Part shown: positions 10,200-19,069 of the stretch, piece after piece
Position numbering within the stretch: the first letter of the stretch is position 1
Layout of the letters: every line of letters begins with the position of its first letter
NCBI GenBank assembly: GCA_021774795.1
Contig: JAJFIR010000053.1
Coordinates: 248,001 to 312,000, forward strand
Reading direction: 5' to 3'
Source of the DNA: Emcibacteraceae bacterium
Lineage (GTDB): Bacteria; Pseudomonadota; Alphaproteobacteria; Sphingomonadales; Emcibacteraceae
DNA length: 64,000 nucleotides
The notes under the pieces: model-generated
Databases searched by the model: none
Told to the model about the DNA's origin: nothing
The model's input: only the letters and a program-made list of their open reading frames with translations
Program-made: the position numbers and the translations under genes

Positions 10200-11629
10200 G
10201 TAAGACGATCAGATCAAATAATATCGGCCATCCGGTAAATATCGGCACCCTTCATTTTGTTGGAATAGGCGGAATTGGTATGAGCGGTATCGCTGAAGTT
10301 ATGCATAATTTCGGGTATAAAATTCAAGGTAGCGATATTTCTGAGAATGCGAATGTTATACGGTTACGCGCATTAGGCATTAAAGTATTTATTGGACAAA
10401 AAGCAGAAAATCTGGAAGGGGCTTGGGGGATTGTTATATCAACGGCTATTAAGCCGGATAATCCGGAAATTGTAGCGGCGCGAGCACTAAAAATGCCGTT
10501 AATCCGACGTTCCGAAATGCTTGCTGAATTGATGCGCCTGAAATGGTGCATTTCGATTGCCGGCACCCACGGTAAAACAACAACGACAACGATGGTTTCC
10601 GCAGTTCTCGATGAAGCGAACTATGACCCAACGGTTATAAATGGCGGCATTATAAACGCTTACGGCACAAATGCGCGCCTTGGCGAGGGCGATTGGATGG
10701 TTGTGGAAGCGGATGAAAGTGATGGAACCTTTATAAAAATACCGTCGACTGTCGCTATTGTAACAAATATAGATCCGGAACATCTGGATTTTTATGGGAA
10801 TTTTGAAAATGCGAAAGAAGCTTTTCACACTTTCGTTGAGAATGTTCCTTTTTACGGTTTTACCGCCATGTGTATCGATCACCCTGAAGTTCAAGCGTTA
10901 ATCGGTAAAATAATCGATAGAAGAATTATAACATACGGATTTAGTCCTCAAGCAGAGGTCAGAGGGACTAATGTTTCCTTTAGTGAGGGAGAAGCACATT
11001 TTGACGTAGAAATTAGCAGTCGACTGGATGACAGCCTTACGGTTTTAAAAGGAATTAAGATGCCGATGCCAGGTCGCCATAATATTTCTAACGCGCTTGC
11101 GGCCATCGCGGTTTCACATGAACTCGGTATTTCTGATGATATCATCCGCAAATGTTTTTCTGCATTTTCCGGTGTTAAAAGACGGTTTACTTTGGTGGAT
11201 AAAGTTAATGGTATCACTATCGTCGATGATTACGCTCATCATCCGGTGGAAATATCTTCAGTATTAAGTGCTGCTCGTGAAGCTTATTCGGGAAGAGTCG
11301 TAGCGGTAATGCAGCCACATCGATATACAAGATTACAAAGTCTATTTGACGAGTTTTGCGCTTGTTTTAACGATGCGGACGTGGTGATTGTGTCTCCCGT
11401 ATTTGAGGCAGGTGAAAAACCGATAAAGGGGGCAGATCAGGATGCACTTATTAACGGATTGCAAAGCGTAGGCCATAGGAGCGTTATTAAATTAAATGAC
11501 CCAAGCGACTTAGCCGCCGTAATCGGTGATGTAGCCGAACCTGGTGATTTAGTAATCTGCCTTGGGGCAGGGAGTATTACTCAATGGGCGTATGATTTGC
11601 CGGACGCTTTAAGAAAGGTATGTGATTAA
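10196..11629 (+). CDS. murC: UDP-N-acetylmuramate--L-alanine ligase MurC
   Basis: MurC attaches the first stem residue (L-Ala) to UDP-MurNAc. The 477-residue protein has the N-terminal [15 protein letters not shown] nucleotide-sugar motif, an ATP loop GTHGKTTT at 123-130, EADESDGTF and the DDYAHHP motif in the C-terminal domain. It overlaps murG by four bases and murB by one (TAATG). It is full length, with every Mur ligase signature visible. Confidence 0.97.
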   Translation: MSKTIRSNNIGHPVNIGTLHFVGIGGIGMSGIAEVMHNFGYKIQGSDISENANVIRLRALGIKVFIGQKAENLEGAWGIVISTAIKPDNPEIVAARALKMPLIRRSEMLAELMRLKWCISIAGTHGKTTTTTMVSAVLDEANYDPTVINGGIINAYGTNARLGEGDWMVVEADESDGTFIKIPSTVAIVTNIDPEHLDFYGNFENAKEAFHTFVENVPFYGFTAMCIDHPEVQALIGKIIDRRIITYGFSPQAEVRGTNVSFSEGEAHFDVEISSRLDDSLTVLKGIKMPMPGRHNISNALAAIAVSHELGISDDIIRKCFSAFSGVKRRFTLVDKVNGITIVDDYAHHPVEISSVLSAAREAYSGRVVAVMQPHRYTRLQSLFDEFCACFNDADVVIVSPVFEAGEKPIKGADQDALINGLQSVGHRSVIKLNDPSDLAAVIGDVAEPGDLVICLGAGSITQWAYDLPDALRKVCD

Positions 11630-12546
11630 TGTCTGTCGCTGTGCCTTATACAGATATCCATGAAATTATTCCAAATGTGCGAGGGAAAATTGAATTTGAT
11701 GCGCCGCTTTCAAAATTAACTTGGTTTCGCACAGGTGGAAATGCGGACGTACTTTTTACGCCGGAGGATGAAAATGATTTAAGTGAATTTCTAAAATCAA
11801 TACCAAGTGCAATACCGGTGATGCCACTTGGTGTAGGGTCAAATATGTTGATAAGAGACGGCGGTATAGAAGGTATTGTGATCCGGTTCGGCAAGAACTT
11901 TTCATCTGTAATACTCGAAGGAAGCTTTATAAAAGCTTTTGCTGGGGCACCCGATATATCCGTTGCGCGTAAAGCGTTGGATGCGGGCTTGACGGGCTTT
12001 GAATTTCTGCGTGGCGTTCCCGGTACAATTGGCGGTGCTATAAAAATGAATGCTGGCGCATACGGGAGCGAAATTAGAGACATATTTTATAGTGCCAGAG
12101 CTGTCGATAGAGATGGTAATATTCATCAAATAAATAAAGACAACATTGAGTTTTCTTATCGTCATACCAATGTTCCGAATGATTACATTTTCATGGAAGC
12201 TACATTTGAAGGCAAATTTGGCGACCCGGATTTAATTAGAAAGAGAATGAAAGAAATTGGTGACCAGCGAGAAGAAAGTCAACCATTACGCACGCGAACT
12301 GGTGGCAGTACGTTCAAAAATCCATCAGGACATTCTGCCTGGAAGCTGATCGAGGGAGCGGGTTGCAGAGGCTTAAAAATCGGCGGCGCGAGGGTTTCGA
12401 AAAAGCATTGCAATTTTCTTATTAATGAAGGAGATGCTACTGCAAAAGATATTGAAGATCTGGGCGATGAGGTGCGTCGTCGGGTAATGAATAATTCCGG
12501 GGTTAAGCTCGATTGGGAAATTAAAAGAATAGGGAGGCGGAGATGA
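11629..12546 (+). CDS. murB: UDP-N-acetylenolpyruvoylglucosamine reductase MurB
   Basis: MurB is an FAD-dependent reductase that makes UDP-MurNAc, the substrate of MurC. The 305-residue product shows the FAD-binding LGVGSNMLIRDGGIEG region, GVPGTIGGAIKMNAGAYG and the GGSTFKNPSG motif holding the catalytic serine. The last segment (GCRGLKIGGARVS...H) fits the shorter type II-like MurB. Its end overlaps ddl by four bases. Confidence 0.96.
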   Translation: MSVAVPYTDIHEIIPNVRGKIEFDAPLSKLTWFRTGGNADVLFTPEDENDLSEFLKSIPSAIPVMPLGVGSNMLIRDGGIEGIVIRFGKNFSSVILEGSFIKAFAGAPDISVARKALDAGLTGFEFLRGVPGTIGGAIKMNAGAYGSEIRDIFYSARAVDRDGNIHQINKDNIEFSYRHTNVPNDYIFMEATFEGKFGDPDLIRKRMKEIGDQREESQPLRTRTGGSTFKNPSGHSAWKLIEGAGCRGLKIGGARVSKKHCNFLINEGDATAKDIEDLGDEVRRRVMNNSGVKLDWEIKRIGRRR

Positions 12547-13448
12547 GAAAATTTAATCATGTCTGTGTCCTGAAAGGGGGATGGTCAAATGAGCGCGAAG
12601 TGTCTCTCGTTAGCGGTGCGGCCATAGCTTCAGCATTAAGGAATACGGGCTATACCGTATTTGAAATTGATGCCCAGCCAAATATTTATGAGATTTTAAA
12701 AGAACAGAAACCGGACGCTGTTTTTAACGGGCTGCATGGCACATGGGGCGAAGATGGCTGTGTTCAAGGTTTGTTGGAAATTATGAAAATTCCCTATACC
12801 CATTCTGGTGTAAAAGCTTCAGCTCTTGCGATGGATAAAATTTTGTCAAAAAAACTATTTCAATCTGTTGGAATACCGTGCGCACCAGATAAAATTGTTA
12901 ATGCTGCTGAGTTATTCGAACGTGACCCGATGCCAAGGCCTTATGTAGTGAAACCATATAATGATGGATCAAGTGTTGGTGTGGTTATTGTCCGTGAAGA
13001 TAGTGAAATAACGATAGATCAAGAAGGTCCGTGGATCAATACGGATCATTTAATGATTGAGAAATATATACCCGGGCGCGAGCTTACCGTCTCCGTGATG
13101 GCTGATAAGGCATTATGTGTCACAGAGCTTAAGCCAAAGCACGGATTTTATGACTATGAAGCAAAATATCAGGATGGAATGACAGATCATATTTTACCTG
13201 CTGACCTTAACGACGCACAACACGAAAAAATAATGGACATGGCACGTACGGCCCATAATATTTTGGGATGTAGAGGTGTTAGTCGTTCAGATTTTCGAAT
13301 GGACGGCGATAATATTTATATATTGGAAACAAATACTCAACCGGGAATGACGCCTCTATCTTTGGTGCCGGAACAGGCGAAATATGTAAACCTTAGTTTT
13401 GATGAATTAGTAAGTTGGATGATGGAGGACGCATCATGCGAGCGGTAA
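12543..13448 (+). CDS. ddl: D-alanine--D-alanine ligase
   Basis: Ddl is an ATP-grasp ligase that makes the D-Ala-D-Ala dipeptide used by MurF. The 301-residue product shows the GGWSNEREVSLVSG N-terminal loop, the GxHGxxGEDGxxQG motif (GLHGTWGEDGCVQG), the VKPYNDGSSVGV ATP-grasp strand and the ETNTQPGMT metal-binding end. It overlaps ftsQ by 13 bases. The size is normal for DdlB. Confidence 0.97.
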   Translation: MRKFNHVCVLKGGWSNEREVSLVSGAAIASALRNTGYTVFEIDAQPNIYEILKEQKPDAVFNGLHGTWGEDGCVQGLLEIMKIPYTHSGVKASALAMDKILSKKLFQSVGIPCAPDKIVNAAELFERDPMPRPYVVKPYNDGSSVGVVIVREDSEITIDQEGPWINTDHLMIEKYIPGRELTVSVMADKALCVTELKPKHGFYDYEAKYQDGMTDHILPADLNDAQHEKIMDMARTAHNILGCRGVSRSDFRMDGDNIYILETNTQPGMTPLSLVPEQAKYVNLSFDELVSWMMEDASCER

Positions 13449-14320
13449 GGACTGAACATCATAATCATAATGTCTCGGTGAAGCGTGGAGAGAAAGAGGC
13501 GATAAGCTTACGGCGCCGACGTCTTATGAAAGCAATTATAAGAAGTGTTACTCTTGTAAGCATTTGTATCCTGGTCGGGAGCAGTTTTTATTTGTGGCGA
13601 AGTGGGTTAATGGAGAATTGGCTTTATAGCGCAGAAGTAACAGTAGAAGATAGTCTGGTTGACGCTGGTCTTACGGTTGAACAAGTTTTGGTAACGGGTT
13701 ACCGACAAGTGACGTTAGAGCGGATTGACCAAGCTGCGGATATAAATATTGGCGAACCACTACTTGGCCTTGATATTAGTGCGATTAAAATGCGCGTTGA
13801 AAAAATGAGATGGGTTAAAAGGGCAACGATCAGCCGTAAATTACCGGATGCGATCATTGTTAATATAATTGAACATGAACCAGCTGCTTTATGGCAAGTG
13901 GATAACAAATTATGGGTTATTTCAGATGAAGGTATAAAAATTACCGATGAACAATTGGCTGTCTTTTGGGAGCTGCCGATGATTAGTGGACTTGGTGCCG
14001 ATTTTGCCTTGGGAAGTCTTCTGTCGGCGGTAGGTGATGACAATATGTTATTTGACCGTGTTGAGACAGCCAGTTGGGTCGGTGGAAGACGTTGGGATCT
14101 GATTTTAAACAATGGGATTAAAATTTTGTTGCCAGAAAAAGAACTGGCATCAGCATGGGAAGAATTGGTCACGCTTGAACAAACCGAAAAATTGCTAGCC
14201 CGAAATATACTCACCGTAGATTTTAGAATTAAAGGAAAGACTATTGTCCGCCTTACCCCAGAAGAAGCAGACCGGAGAAGATTAATGGCAAAGACCGCGG
14301 GAAAAGGGGAAGAAATTTAA
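13436..14320 (+). CDS. ftsQ: Cell division protein FtsQ
   Basis: FtsQ is a bitopic inner-membrane protein linking early and late divisome components. The product (294 aa) has a basic cytoplasmic head, a membrane segment at about residues 34-53 and a periplasmic POTRA domain (roughly 75-150, including VLVTGYRQVTLERI), then the FtsQ beta domain. I start at ATG 13436 because GGAGGA lies just upstream. The open frame begins at 13415, inside ddl. Alphaproteobacterial FtsQ sequences diverge, so synteny adds weight. Confidence 0.92.
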   Translation: MRAVRTEHHNHNVSVKRGEKEAISLRRRRLMKAIIRSVTLVSICILVGSSFYLWRSGLMENWLYSAEVTVEDSLVDAGLTVEQVLVTGYRQVTLERIDQAADINIGEPLLGLDISAIKMRVEKMRWVKRATISRKLPDAIIVNIIEHEPAALWQVDNKLWVISDEGIKITDEQLAVFWELPMISGLGADFALGSLLSAVGDDNMLFDRVETASWVGGRRWDLILNNGIKILLPEKELASAWEELVTLEQTEKLLARNILTVDFRIKGKTIVRLTPEEADRRRLMAKTAGKGEEI

Positions 14321-14321
14321 A

Positions 14322-15554
14322 ATGCGTGATAAAGTCATCGCAGTTTTGGATATCGGAAGCAGTAAGATTTGCTGTTTCATAGCGGAAATTCCCGAAGGAA
14401 CGAACCGACCGCGGGTCATTGGAATTGGCCACAGGGAATCTCGTGGGCTTAATCTTGGCACAGTTGTCGATATGGAAGAAACTGAAAATGCTATTCGCTC
14501 CGCAGTAGACGCTGCGGAGAAAATGGCTGGCGGCGACCCCATTGAAAACGTGACAGTAAATATTTCTTCCGGTGAGCCACAATCAACCCAGTTATCTGTC
14601 GAAGTAAAAGTAGCGGGCCATGATATAAGTGATGCCGACATTGAACGTGTACTTGATTTGGGGCGGCACCATATCAATGACCAGGATCGGTATGTAATAC
14701 ATTCCCGTCCCACTAGTTTTTCAATAGATGGTGTTGGTGGCGTACGCGACCCAAAAGGGATGTTTGGTGAGGTATTGGGCGTCGAAATGCATGTGACGTC
14801 GGCCAGCATTAGTCCTCTAAGAAATTTGCAAACCTGTATAAATCGCTGCCATTTGACAATGATAGGTATTGTCTTTTCCCCTTACGCTTCTGGCCTATCT
14901 GCACTCGTTGCGGATGAACTTGAACTTGGCAGTATATGTATTGATATGGGTGGCGGAATTACCAGTATTGCTGCATTTAATGACAATGAATTTATTTATG
15001 GTGACATGGTGCCTTATGGGGGCAGTCATGTCACACGTGATATAGCACTTGGATTATCTACACCAATTCAAAGCGCAGAACGGCTCAAAACATTGTTTGG
15101 CAATTGCATTGCTATATCTACCGTTAGGAATCAAATTGATGTGACGCAGATCGGCGATAACGGCAAAGAAACTGTGACCACTATTCCCCGCCGTATGTTG
15201 ACCTCGATTATTGAACCCAGAGTTGAGGAAATTTTTGAGATAGTGCGTGATAAAATCAAAGAAGCCGGACTTGAAAATACGGCAGGGCGAAGATTAATTA
15301 TTACAGGTGGTGCAAGTCAATTAGGCGGTATCGAAGAACTGGCGAAAAAAACTTTTAAATGCAGTGTCCGTCTTGGACGACCGCTTAATGTTGATGGGTT
15401 GGCCGATACCACTGCCGGTGCGGGGTTTGCGACCGGGGCTGGATTGCTTATTTACGGGGCTTTAAAGCCTGAAGAATTACATTTTACAGAGCAAAAAAAA
15501 CCTATTTTAGGTGTAATTGCCAGCATTAATAGCTGGTTTAAGGAGAATTTTTAA
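14322..15554 (+). CDS. ftsA: Cell division protein FtsA
   Basis: FtsA is an actin-like ATPase that tethers FtsZ filaments to the membrane. The 410-residue product starts with the phosphate-1 motif VLDIGSSKICC, has CIDMGGGITSIAAF as phosphate 2 and ITGGASQLGGI in the adenosine region. It ends with an amphipathic SINSWFKENF helix that would be the membrane-targeting sequence. It lies one base after ftsQ. The 173-base gap after it carries regulatory sites for ftsZ. Confidence 0.96.
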   Translation: MRDKVIAVLDIGSSKICCFIAEIPEGTNRPRVIGIGHRESRGLNLGTVVDMEETENAIRSAVDAAEKMAGGDPIENVTVNISSGEPQSTQLSVEVKVAGHDISDADIERVLDLGRHHINDQDRYVIHSRPTSFSIDGVGGVRDPKGMFGEVLGVEMHVTSASISPLRNLQTCINRCHLTMIGIVFSPYASGLSALVADELELGSICIDMGGGITSIAAFNDNEFIYGDMVPYGGSHVTRDIALGLSTPIQSAERLKTLFGNCIAISTVRNQIDVTQIGDNGKETVTTIPRRMLTSIIEPRVEEIFEIVRDKIKEAGLENTAGRRLIITGGASQLGGIEELAKKTFKCSVRLGRPLNVDGLADTTAGAGFATGAGLLIYGALKPEELHFTEQKKPILGVIASINSWFKENF

Positions 15555-15593
15555 ATCAGATTGAACGTTAAGGTAGAAAATTATCAGGAAAAC

Positions 15594-15695
15594 GACTCGG
15601 ATTTAAAAAAAAGCGACTCGGGTTCACTTTTTTAAAGACAGCGCGAATCACTTGCTATAGAGTACCGTTAACTGTTTGTTAAAGAAGAATGAATC
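15594..15695. promoter_or_regulatory. Cluster of four GANTC sites upstream of ftsZ
   Basis: Four GANTC sequences, the CcrM methylation target of alphaproteobacteria, lie in the ftsA-ftsZ gap: GACTC at 15594-15598 and 15615-15619, GAATC at 15645-15649 and 15691-15695. Fewer than one would be expected by chance in 173 bases. The first two sit in a near-perfect direct repeat (CGACTCGGATT and CGACTCGGGTT). In Caulobacter, ftsZ transcription responds to CcrM methylation and GcrA. That the same holds here is an inference. Confidence 0.55.
15668..15682. promoter_or_regulatory. CtrA-type box upstream of ftsZ
   Basis: The sequence TTAACTGTTTGTTAA fits the full CtrA consensus TTAA-N7-TTAA exactly. It ends 45 bases before the ftsZ ATG, where a bound CtrA could block the ftsZ promoter or the path just downstream of it. 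CtrA represses ftsZ in Caulobacter. No ctrA gene is in the window, so its presence is inferred from the lineage. Confidence 0.6.
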
Positions 15696-15727
15696 CTGAT
15701 TTAACGATTTATTGTTGGGAGCAAAAA

Positions 15728-17347
15728 ATGACTATTGAATTTACATCACCGGAATTAACAGAATTAACGCCGAAAATTACTGTTTTTGGTGTGGGTGGTG
15801 CAGGTGGTAATGCTGTAAATAATATGGTGAACGCATCGCTAAAGGGTGTTGACTTTGTTTGTGCAAATACTGATGCACAAGCGTTGAGCCATTCATTGGC
15901 GGAGCAGAAAATTCAACTTGGCGCCGAATTAACGCAGGGACTTGGCGCGGGTGCAAGACCCGAAGTTGGTCGCGCCGCTGCGGAAGAAACCATGGAGCTG
16001 ATTGTCGAGCATCTTGAAGATTGTCATATGGTATTTATTACAGCGGGTATGGGTGGTGGTACTGGTACCGGTGCGGCCCCTACTATCGCTAAAATGGCTC
16101 GCGAAAAAGGAATTTTAACTGTTGGTGTCGTAACAAAACCGTTTCAGTTTGAAGGCGGCCGCCGCATGAAGCTGGCGGAAGAAGGTATTGCGGAACTCTC
16201 AAAATATGTGGATACGCTGATTATTATCCCCAATCAAAATCTTTTTAGAATTGCTAATGAGCGAACAACTTTTGCGGATGCATTTGCGATGGCTGATGAA
16301 GTCCTGCATTCCGGCGTTAGAGGCGTAACTGATTTGATGATGTTGCCCGGGTTGGTGAACCTCGATTTTGCTGACGTACGCACTGTTATGAGCGAAATGG
16401 GTAAAGCCATGATGGGGACCGGCGAAGCAGAAGGTGATAACCGTGCCCTTGAGGCCGCGGAAGCCGCAATTTCAAATCCACTCTTAGATGAAGTTTCCAT
16501 GAAAGGCGCTCAAGGTGTTCTTATAAATATTACCGGTGGTATGGATTTAACGCTGTTTGAAGTTGACGAAGCAGCGAACCGTATTCGAGGCGAAGTGGAT
16601 CCGGAAGCGAATATACTGGTCGGTTCTGCTCTCGATTCTAGCTTAGACGGTAAAATGCGTGTTTCTGTTGTTGCAACCGGGATAGAGGCAGACACGATGC
16701 AAACCGAAGAAATTCCGCAAAAGAAATATTCGACACCGAAAGAAGAGACTTCTTCTTTATCGGTAAATCAGGAGCAAGGCGAAATCAGTGAAGCATCGCC
16801 AGTTGAAGGGGTGTCCTCAGATGTAGTTGAGGAAGCAAAAGATGAAACTGAGCAATTGCTTGATAAGTTAACCGAAGATATTACAGAAGTGAGAAACTCG
16901 TTTAACGATGAGGATAGTGTTTCCGAGGATAGAGATGCACCGTTTATAGCGCCTGAACCGATAATGCCTGAAGAGACAGATGAAGAGAAGTTTGCAATAA
17001 AGGAAGAAGTGTCTGATCCATATGCTGAAGCCGCGCTGGAAAATAGTGAACCAAGTGTGAAGCCACGCCAAAAGTTAGGGTTGTTTCAAAACCTGCTAGG
17101 CGGAAAAAAGGAACCGGCAATTCAAAAAGAACCTATCTTAAAACAAGGAGATATGTTGGATGCTAATTCTACGGAGCATCCAAAAGAGGTAAAATCAACT
17201 GATACGAAGACTGAAGAGCCGAATGAAGAGCTGCTGCAAGATAAGATACCTCTTGTTTCTGGCGAACCTATAATTGCTAAAGTTGATAAGACTGATGATG
17301 ATGACCATTTGGAAATACCGGCTTTTCTAAGACGTCAAGCTAACTAA
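15728..17347 (+). CDS. ftsZ: Cell division GTPase FtsZ
   Basis: FtsZ is the tubulin-like GTPase that forms the division ring. The product (539 aa from ATG 15728) has the [11 protein letters not shown] loop at 21-31 and the GTP-binding GGGTGTG signature at 109-115. A long acidic linker of roughly 180 residues follows, and the conserved C-terminal peptide [10 protein letters not shown] binds FtsA and other partners. The open frame reaches 15689, but 15728 has a GGGAG ribosome binding site at good spacing and matches normal FtsZ starts. Long linkers are usual in alphaproteobacteria. Confidence 0.98.
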   Translation: MTIEFTSPELTELTPKITVFGVGGAGGNAVNNMVNASLKGVDFVCANTDAQALSHSLAEQKIQLGAELTQGLGAGARPEVGRAAAEETMELIVEHLEDCHMVFITAGMGGGTGTGAAPTIAKMAREKGILTVGVVTKPFQFEGGRRMKLAEEGIAELSKYVDTLIIIPNQNLFRIANERTTFADAFAMADEVLHSGVRGVTDLMMLPGLVNLDFADVRTVMSEMGKAMMGTGEAEGDNRALEAAEAAISNPLLDEVSMKGAQGVLINITGGMDLTLFEVDEAANRIRGEVDPEANILVGSALDSSLDGKMRVSVVATGIEADTMQTEEIPQKKYSTPKEETSSLSVNQEQGEISEASPVEGVSSDVVEEAKDETEQLLDKLTEDITEVRNSFNDEDSVSEDRDAPFIAPEPIMPEETDEEKFAIKEEVSDPYAEAALENSEPSVKPRQKLGLFQNLLGGKKEPAIQKEPILKQGDMLDANSTEHPKEVKSTDTKTEEPNEELLQDKIPLVSGEPIIAKVDKTDDDDHLEIPAFLRRQAN

Positions 17348-17363
17348 CATAAGTGCATTTAAT

Positions 17364-17397
17364 AAAAAAGGCGGTTTGATGTAACCGCCTTTTTTTA
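17364..17397 (+). terminator. Rho-independent terminator after ftsZ
   Basis: A stem GGCGGTT/AACCGCC with a six-base loop, preceded by A5 and followed by T7, lies 20 bases after the ftsZ stop. The A and T runs make it usable from both strands, so it probably ends both the dcw operon and the convergent hppD transcript. Confidence 0.92.
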
Positions 17398-17404
17398 ATT
17401 AGTG

Positions 17405-18457
17405 TTAAATTATACCGCGTCTCATTTGATCAAGTTCAATTGATTCAAAGAGTGCCTTGAAATTACCTTCACCAAAACCATTATTCCCTTTGCGTTGAAT
17501 GATTTCAAAGAAAATCGGGCCGATGACCGTATCTGTGAATATTTGCAATAAAATCCCATCATCTTTACTGCCATCAATAAGAATGCGGCGTTTACGAAGC
17601 TCCTCGACGTCCTCGTCATGCTCGTCTATCCGTTCATCAATAAGGTCATAATAGGTATCGATGGTATCTTGCAGCGGAACATTACGTTCTTTCAAAGTAT
17701 CGACCGTTCTATATATGTTATTTGAATATAGCGCGATATGTTGAATACCTTCTCCGCGATATTCGTTCAGATATTCAACAATCTGCGATTTGCTATCTTT
17801 AGATTGATTAAGTGGAATATGAATCTTACCGCAAGGGCTCGTCATTGCCTTACTTGTCAATCCTGTTTTTTGCCCGTCGATGTCAAAAAACTTTAACTCC
17901 CTGAAATTGAATATTTTTTCGTAAAACTCCGCCCAGTAACTCATGCGTCCCTGGTATACGTTATGGGTCAAATGATCGATAAACTCGAATCCGGTTTCAG
18001 CAATATCCTGGTCGTCATCATCTTCGCATTTAACGAAATCAACGTCATAAATCGTGCTCTCTCCGTAACGGTCGACTAAGTATAGTCGGCTTCCACCAAT
18101 ACCTTCAATTGCAGGAATGTTCAGTTCCATCGGTGCGACGTCCTGGGCTATTGGGTTTGCACCCTGTGCTATGGCGTGATCATAGGCCTTTTGTGCATCG
18201 GCAACTCGAAATGCCATTGCGCAGATACAGGGACCATGTGCAAAAGCAAATCGTTGTGCAAAACTATTCGGCTCTGAATTAATCAAGAAATTCACACCAC
18301 CAGCTCTATGTAATGTGACATTTTTGGAACGGTGCTTTGCAACCATTCTAAATCCCATCTGTTTAAACAGTTTCCTCAGAGTTTCAGGCTCCGGAGACGC
18401 ATATTCAACAAACTCAAAACCATCAACGCCCATCGGGTTCTCAAATAAATCAGCCAT
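17405..18457 (-). CDS. hppD: 4-hydroxyphenylpyruvate dioxygenase
   Basis: This non-haem Fe(II) enzyme converts 4-hydroxyphenylpyruvate to homogentisate in tyrosine breakdown. The 350-residue product has two vicinal-oxygen-chelate halves, and the three iron ligands fit HLTHNV (His), QHIAL (His) and FFEIIQR (Glu). It is divergent from an Lrp/AsnC regulator with a perfect inverted repeat between them, a common arrangement for amino acid catabolic genes. The rest of the homogentisate pathway is not in the window. Confidence 0.95.
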   Translation of the reverse strand: MADLFENPMGVDGFEFVEYASPEPETLRKLFKQMGFRMVAKHRSKNVTLHRAGGVNFLINSEPNSFAQRFAFAHGPCICAMAFRVADAQKAYDHAIAQGANPIAQDVAPMELNIPAIEGIGGSRLYLVDRYGESTIYDVDFVKCEDDDDQDIAETGFEFIDHLTHNVYQGRMSYWAEFYEKIFNFRELKFFDIDGQKTGLTSKAMTSPCGKIHIPLNQSKDSKSQIVEYLNEYRGEGIQHIALYSNNIYRTVDTLKERNVPLQDTIDTYYDLIDERIDEHDEDVEELRKRRILIDGSKDDGILLQIFTDTVIGPIFFEIIQRKGNNGFGEGNFKALFESIELDQMRRGII

Positions 18458-18540
18458 TTCTTATTCCTTCGATCAAGTTAACTAGTTACATACGGAACTT
18501 ATATACCATAATTGATGAAATATTGTTTCTATTTATCACT

Positions 18541-18568
18541 AATTTATATTATAAGTGAAATATAAATT
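18541..18568. promoter_or_regulatory. Inverted repeat in the hppD-lrp intergenic region (probable Lrp operator)
   Basis: AATTTATATT and AATATAAATT are perfect 10-base inverted arms separated by eight bases, ending six bases before the regulator's ATG. Lrp/AsnC proteins typically bind AT-rich palindromes and control themselves and a divergent target. The position suits autorepression. Alternating AT tracts can arise by chance in AT-rich gaps, so confidence is moderate. Confidence 0.5.
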
Positions 18569-18574
18569 CGTATT

Positions 18575-19069
18575 ATGAGATATTTAGATATGTCAATTTC
18601 ATTAGATTCTTCCGATATTAAAATTCTAAGTCTAATTCAAAATGATGCAACAATGACCAACCAAGATATTGCAGATCAAACTGGTGTGTCGGCAACGTCC
18701 GTCTGGAGACGTATAAAAAACCTTGAAGAGGTTGGTGTCATAAAGGGCACAGTTGCTTTACTCGACCAGAATAAAACCAAACTAAATGTTTGTGTTATAA
18801 TACATGTTAAACTCAGCCGCCACGGCGAAGATACGCGCGTTGAATTTGAAAGCTTTATTGATAGCCGACCGGAAGTCGTCGAATGTTACGCTATATTAGG
18901 AAATCATGATTACTCACTAACAGTAATGGTGCCTGACGTGGAAATGTTTGAAAAATTTCTTGCCGGCCACCTGTTAAGCCATCCGCTGATATCAGAATCA
19001 ACGTCCTATTTTACTTTGAGACGAGTGAAATATTCTACGGCACTACCTCTTAATTTGCACCAAACATGA
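18575..19069 (+). CDS. Lrp/AsnC family transcriptional regulator
   Basis: This is a DNA-binding regulator of amino acid metabolism. The 164-residue product has an N-terminal winged helix-turn-helix (MTNQDIADQTGVSATSVWRRIKNLEEVGVIKG, split as helix-turn-helix plus wing) and a C-terminal RAM ligand-binding domain with the typical ECYAILGNHDYSLTV strand. ATG 18575 is used; the in-frame ATG at 18590 (MSISLDSSD) is an equally plausible start. Its divergent neighbour is hppD, the likely target. Its 3' end overlaps the convergent zinc-binding protein gene by 20 bases. Confidence 0.9.
   Translation: MRYLDMSISLDSSDIKILSLIQNDATMTNQDIADQTGVSATSVWRRIKNLEEVGVIKGTVALLDQNKTKLNVCVIIHVKLSRHGEDTRVEFESFIDSRPEVVECYAILGNHDYSLTVMVPDVEMFEKFLAGHLLSHPLISESTSYFTLRRVKYSTALPLNLHQT

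Noticed and set aside
13699-14809. Long antisense frames opposite ftsQ and ftsA (and similar ones opposite murB, the threonine-synthase-like genes, asmA and dxs)
   Set aside because: They lie wholly within well-supported genes, lack domains and ribosome binding sites, and arise from codon bias on the true strand.
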